12,496 nucleotides of DNA, from assembly GCA_016927965.1 (NCBI GenBank), contig JAFGLP010000022.1, forward strand, positions 1-12,496, read 5' to 3'. The notes below the pieces were generated by a model that was not told the origin of the DNA, ran no database searches, and worked only from the letters and a program-made list of their open reading frames with translations. This DNA comes from Dehalococcoidia bacterium (lineage in GTDB: Bacteria > Chloroflexota > Dehalococcoidia > GIF9 > UBA5629). A program made the position numbers and the translations under genes. Shown in pieces: positions 11,430 to 12,496 of the stretch. Position 1 is the first letter of the stretch, and the number at the start of each line of letters is the position of its first letter.

Positions 11430-12113
11430 TTATCTATCTAAAAAAGATTTATTAAGGCCGGCATCATTTGAATAGCCTCTTGTTTCCCAATAGCCTTTAT
11501 AATTCATATTATCTGATAACTCGATTTCAGTGACCCACTTGATCCATTTATAGCCCCATTTGTCTTCGGCGACCAATTGAAAGGGGACCCCATTTTTAGA
11601 AGGTATAGTAACGCTGTTCATTTTATAAGCAAGCAGCAGATTATTATCGAGGATATACTGTAATGGCAGAGAAGTTGTATAGTCGTCATGAGCATAAAAG
11701 ATTACCGTTTTAGCCTCAGGTTTTATTTCAGCTTCAGCAAATAGATAACTTAACTGTAATCCTTCCCAGAGTATTTTAACTGACCAGCCTTCTACACAGT
11801 TGATGGTAACCAATTTAGTATAGTGCTGGAATTTATCGATAGCTTCATGATAAGTGTACAAGGCTGGTTTATTTACAAGGCCTTTTAAGCTAAGGCGGTA
11901 TGTCACAATATCTATATCTTGCGGTCCTTTGATAGAATTTTCACGAAAATCTTGAAGCGATCCAAGTTTCTCTCCCTGGTATTCTTTTATTTCCACAGGC
12001 TCAAGTCCAATAGATGTCTCCTGTTTCATCTCGCCTGCACATGAATGCATGGCTCCCAAAAGGATAACAGCCAGTACAAACATGAGAACGGTATTAACGT
12101 ACCTTTGCAACAA
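11430..12113 (-). CDS. Exported sulfite-oxidase-fold molybdopterin oxidoreductase
   Basis: A 227-residue protein. The core, about 65-215, matches the sulfite-oxidase molybdopterin-binding fold: YRLSLKGLVNKP at the start, TINCVEGWS at 104-111 with Cys106 as the predicted molybdenum ligand, VPFQLVAEDKWGYKWIKWV at 176-194, and a GYWE...GYS tail. The dimerisation domain of animal sulfite oxidase is absent, as in MsrP/YedY-like enzymes. Residues 1-24 are one hydrophobic segment ending MHSC, a poor lipobox with Cys25 as possible lipid site, so it is anchored outside the membrane. No twin arginine is present, although such proteins usually leave by Tat. The start is TTG at 12111-12113 (AAAGG 4 nt upstream) or the next TTG; no ATG or GTG exists before an upstream in-frame TAG. 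The substrate is unknown; methionine sulfoxide, sulfite or nitrogen oxides are family possibilities. Confidence 0.85.
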   Translation of the reverse strand: MLQRYVNTVLMFVLAVILLGAMHSCAGEMKQETSIGLEPVEIKEYQGEKLGSLQDFRENSIKGPQDIDIVTYRLSLKGLVNKPALYTYHEAIDKFQHYTKLVTINCVEGWSVKILWEGLQLSYLFAEAEIKPEAKTVIFYAHDDYTTSLPLQYILDNNLLLAYKMNSVTIPSKNGVPFQLVAEDKWGYKWIKWVTEIELSDNMNYKGYWETRGYSNDAGLNKSFLDR

Positions 12114-12129
12114 GCCTTTACGTAGCTTC

Positions 12130-12480
12130 CTATATTTCTATCAGGATTAGTTGATCGTCGACTCTTACAGTGTATTTAGTCACATCGGCAGGAGATTTGA
12201 TGATTTTTAACATGGAACTTACCAGTCCCGACCCTTTAAGCCAGCGGATGTTTTTTCCAGTTGTAATATCGAACTGTGAGCTATGGAGGGGGCAGGTTAC
12301 TATTGTACCGTCAAGTACTCCTCGGGATAAATTGCCGCCCATATGTGGACATTTGTTATTGATAGCATGGAAATTGCCATCTATGTTAGCAACCAGCACT
12401 GAATTGCCTTCCAGTTGTACTACACGCATCATCCCTATTGGGAAATCAGACTTATTTCCGGCTACAATAAATGTACCCAT
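12130..12480 (-). CDS. Rieske [2Fe-2S] ferredoxin-like protein
   Basis: A 116-residue soluble protein with both Rieske motifs, CPHMGG (Cys44, His46) and CPLHSSQFD (Cys63, His66), which bind a [2Fe-2S] cluster through two Cys and two His. There is no signal peptide or membrane helix, so it is cytosolic. It resembles the BphF/NirD-type small Rieske ferredoxins rather than the membrane-bound Rieske of bc1 complexes, lacking the disulfide cysteines seen in those. The ATG at 12478-12480 has AAAGGA upstream. It lies 16 nt before the molybdopterin gene and is the first visible member of the five-gene minus-strand run; its promoter must lie to the right of the window. Its role as an electron carrier to or from the membrane partner is inferred from position. 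Confidence 0.92.
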   Translation of the reverse strand: MGTFIVAGNKSDFPIGMMRVVQLEGNSVLVANIDGNFHAINNKCPHMGGNLSRGVLDGTIVTCPLHSSQFDITTGKNIRWLKGSGLVSSMLKIIKSPADVTKYTVRVDDQLILIEI

Positions 12481-12496
12481 AGCAAGCTTCCTTTAA

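Noticed and set aside
12170..12496. 108-codon plus-strand open frame opposite the Rieske gene
   Set aside because: It is antisense to a protein with complete Rieske motifs and encodes nothing recognisable; a frame shadow.

Overview
The window is a dense stretch of bacterial chromosome. Nine or ten of its genes are basic housekeeping genes, only one gene points right (+ strand), and non-ATG starts (TTG, GTG) are common. GC content looks moderate, in the mid-40s percent by eye. The mix suggests an anaerobic member of the Chloroflexota, most likely Dehalococcoidia-like: a bacterial-type 2-oxoacid:ferredoxin oxidoreductase with fused gamma-alpha subunit, QueF in a glycolytic operon, and ligA-pth next to enolase. 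The assignment is an inference from gene content and remembered family flavour, not from a database match.

Left part (1-4864, all minus strand). A strong extended -10 promoter near 4835-4864 drives enolase, a metallo-beta-lactamase-fold hydrolase, QueF (preQ1 synthase) and glyceraldehyde-3-phosphate dehydrogenase. Junctions are tight: a 1-nt overlap, a 2-nt gap (or 16-nt overlap, depending on the QueF start) and a 13-nt gap. After a 94-nt gap comes a CorA-family divalent cation transporter that runs off the left edge before its membrane helices.

Middle part (4892-8563). ligA and pth form a minus-strand pair with an ATGA overlap. Divergent from ligA is a small NfeD-like membrane protein gene. 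The shared 120-nt control region holds two promoters and nested inverted repeats. The NfeD-like gene converges on a small lipoprotein gene of unknown function, and the two coding regions overlap by 4 nt at their stops.

Right part (8580-12480, all minus strand). In transcription order: a cytosolic Rieske [2Fe-2S] protein, an exported sulfite-oxidase-fold molybdopterin protein, an 83-residue two-helix membrane protein with an HX13H pair typical of haem b helices, then the fused gamma-alpha and beta subunits of a 2-oxoacid:ferredoxin oxidoreductase. This is the most unusual part of the window. The first three genes could form a minimal wire linking cytosolic low-potential electrons to an extracytoplasmic molybdenum centre. 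That link is inferred from gene order, cofactor motifs and predicted topology only.

No tRNA, rRNA, CRISPR array, insertion sequence or convincing intrinsic terminator was seen. No stretch longer than about 200 nt lacks a gene.
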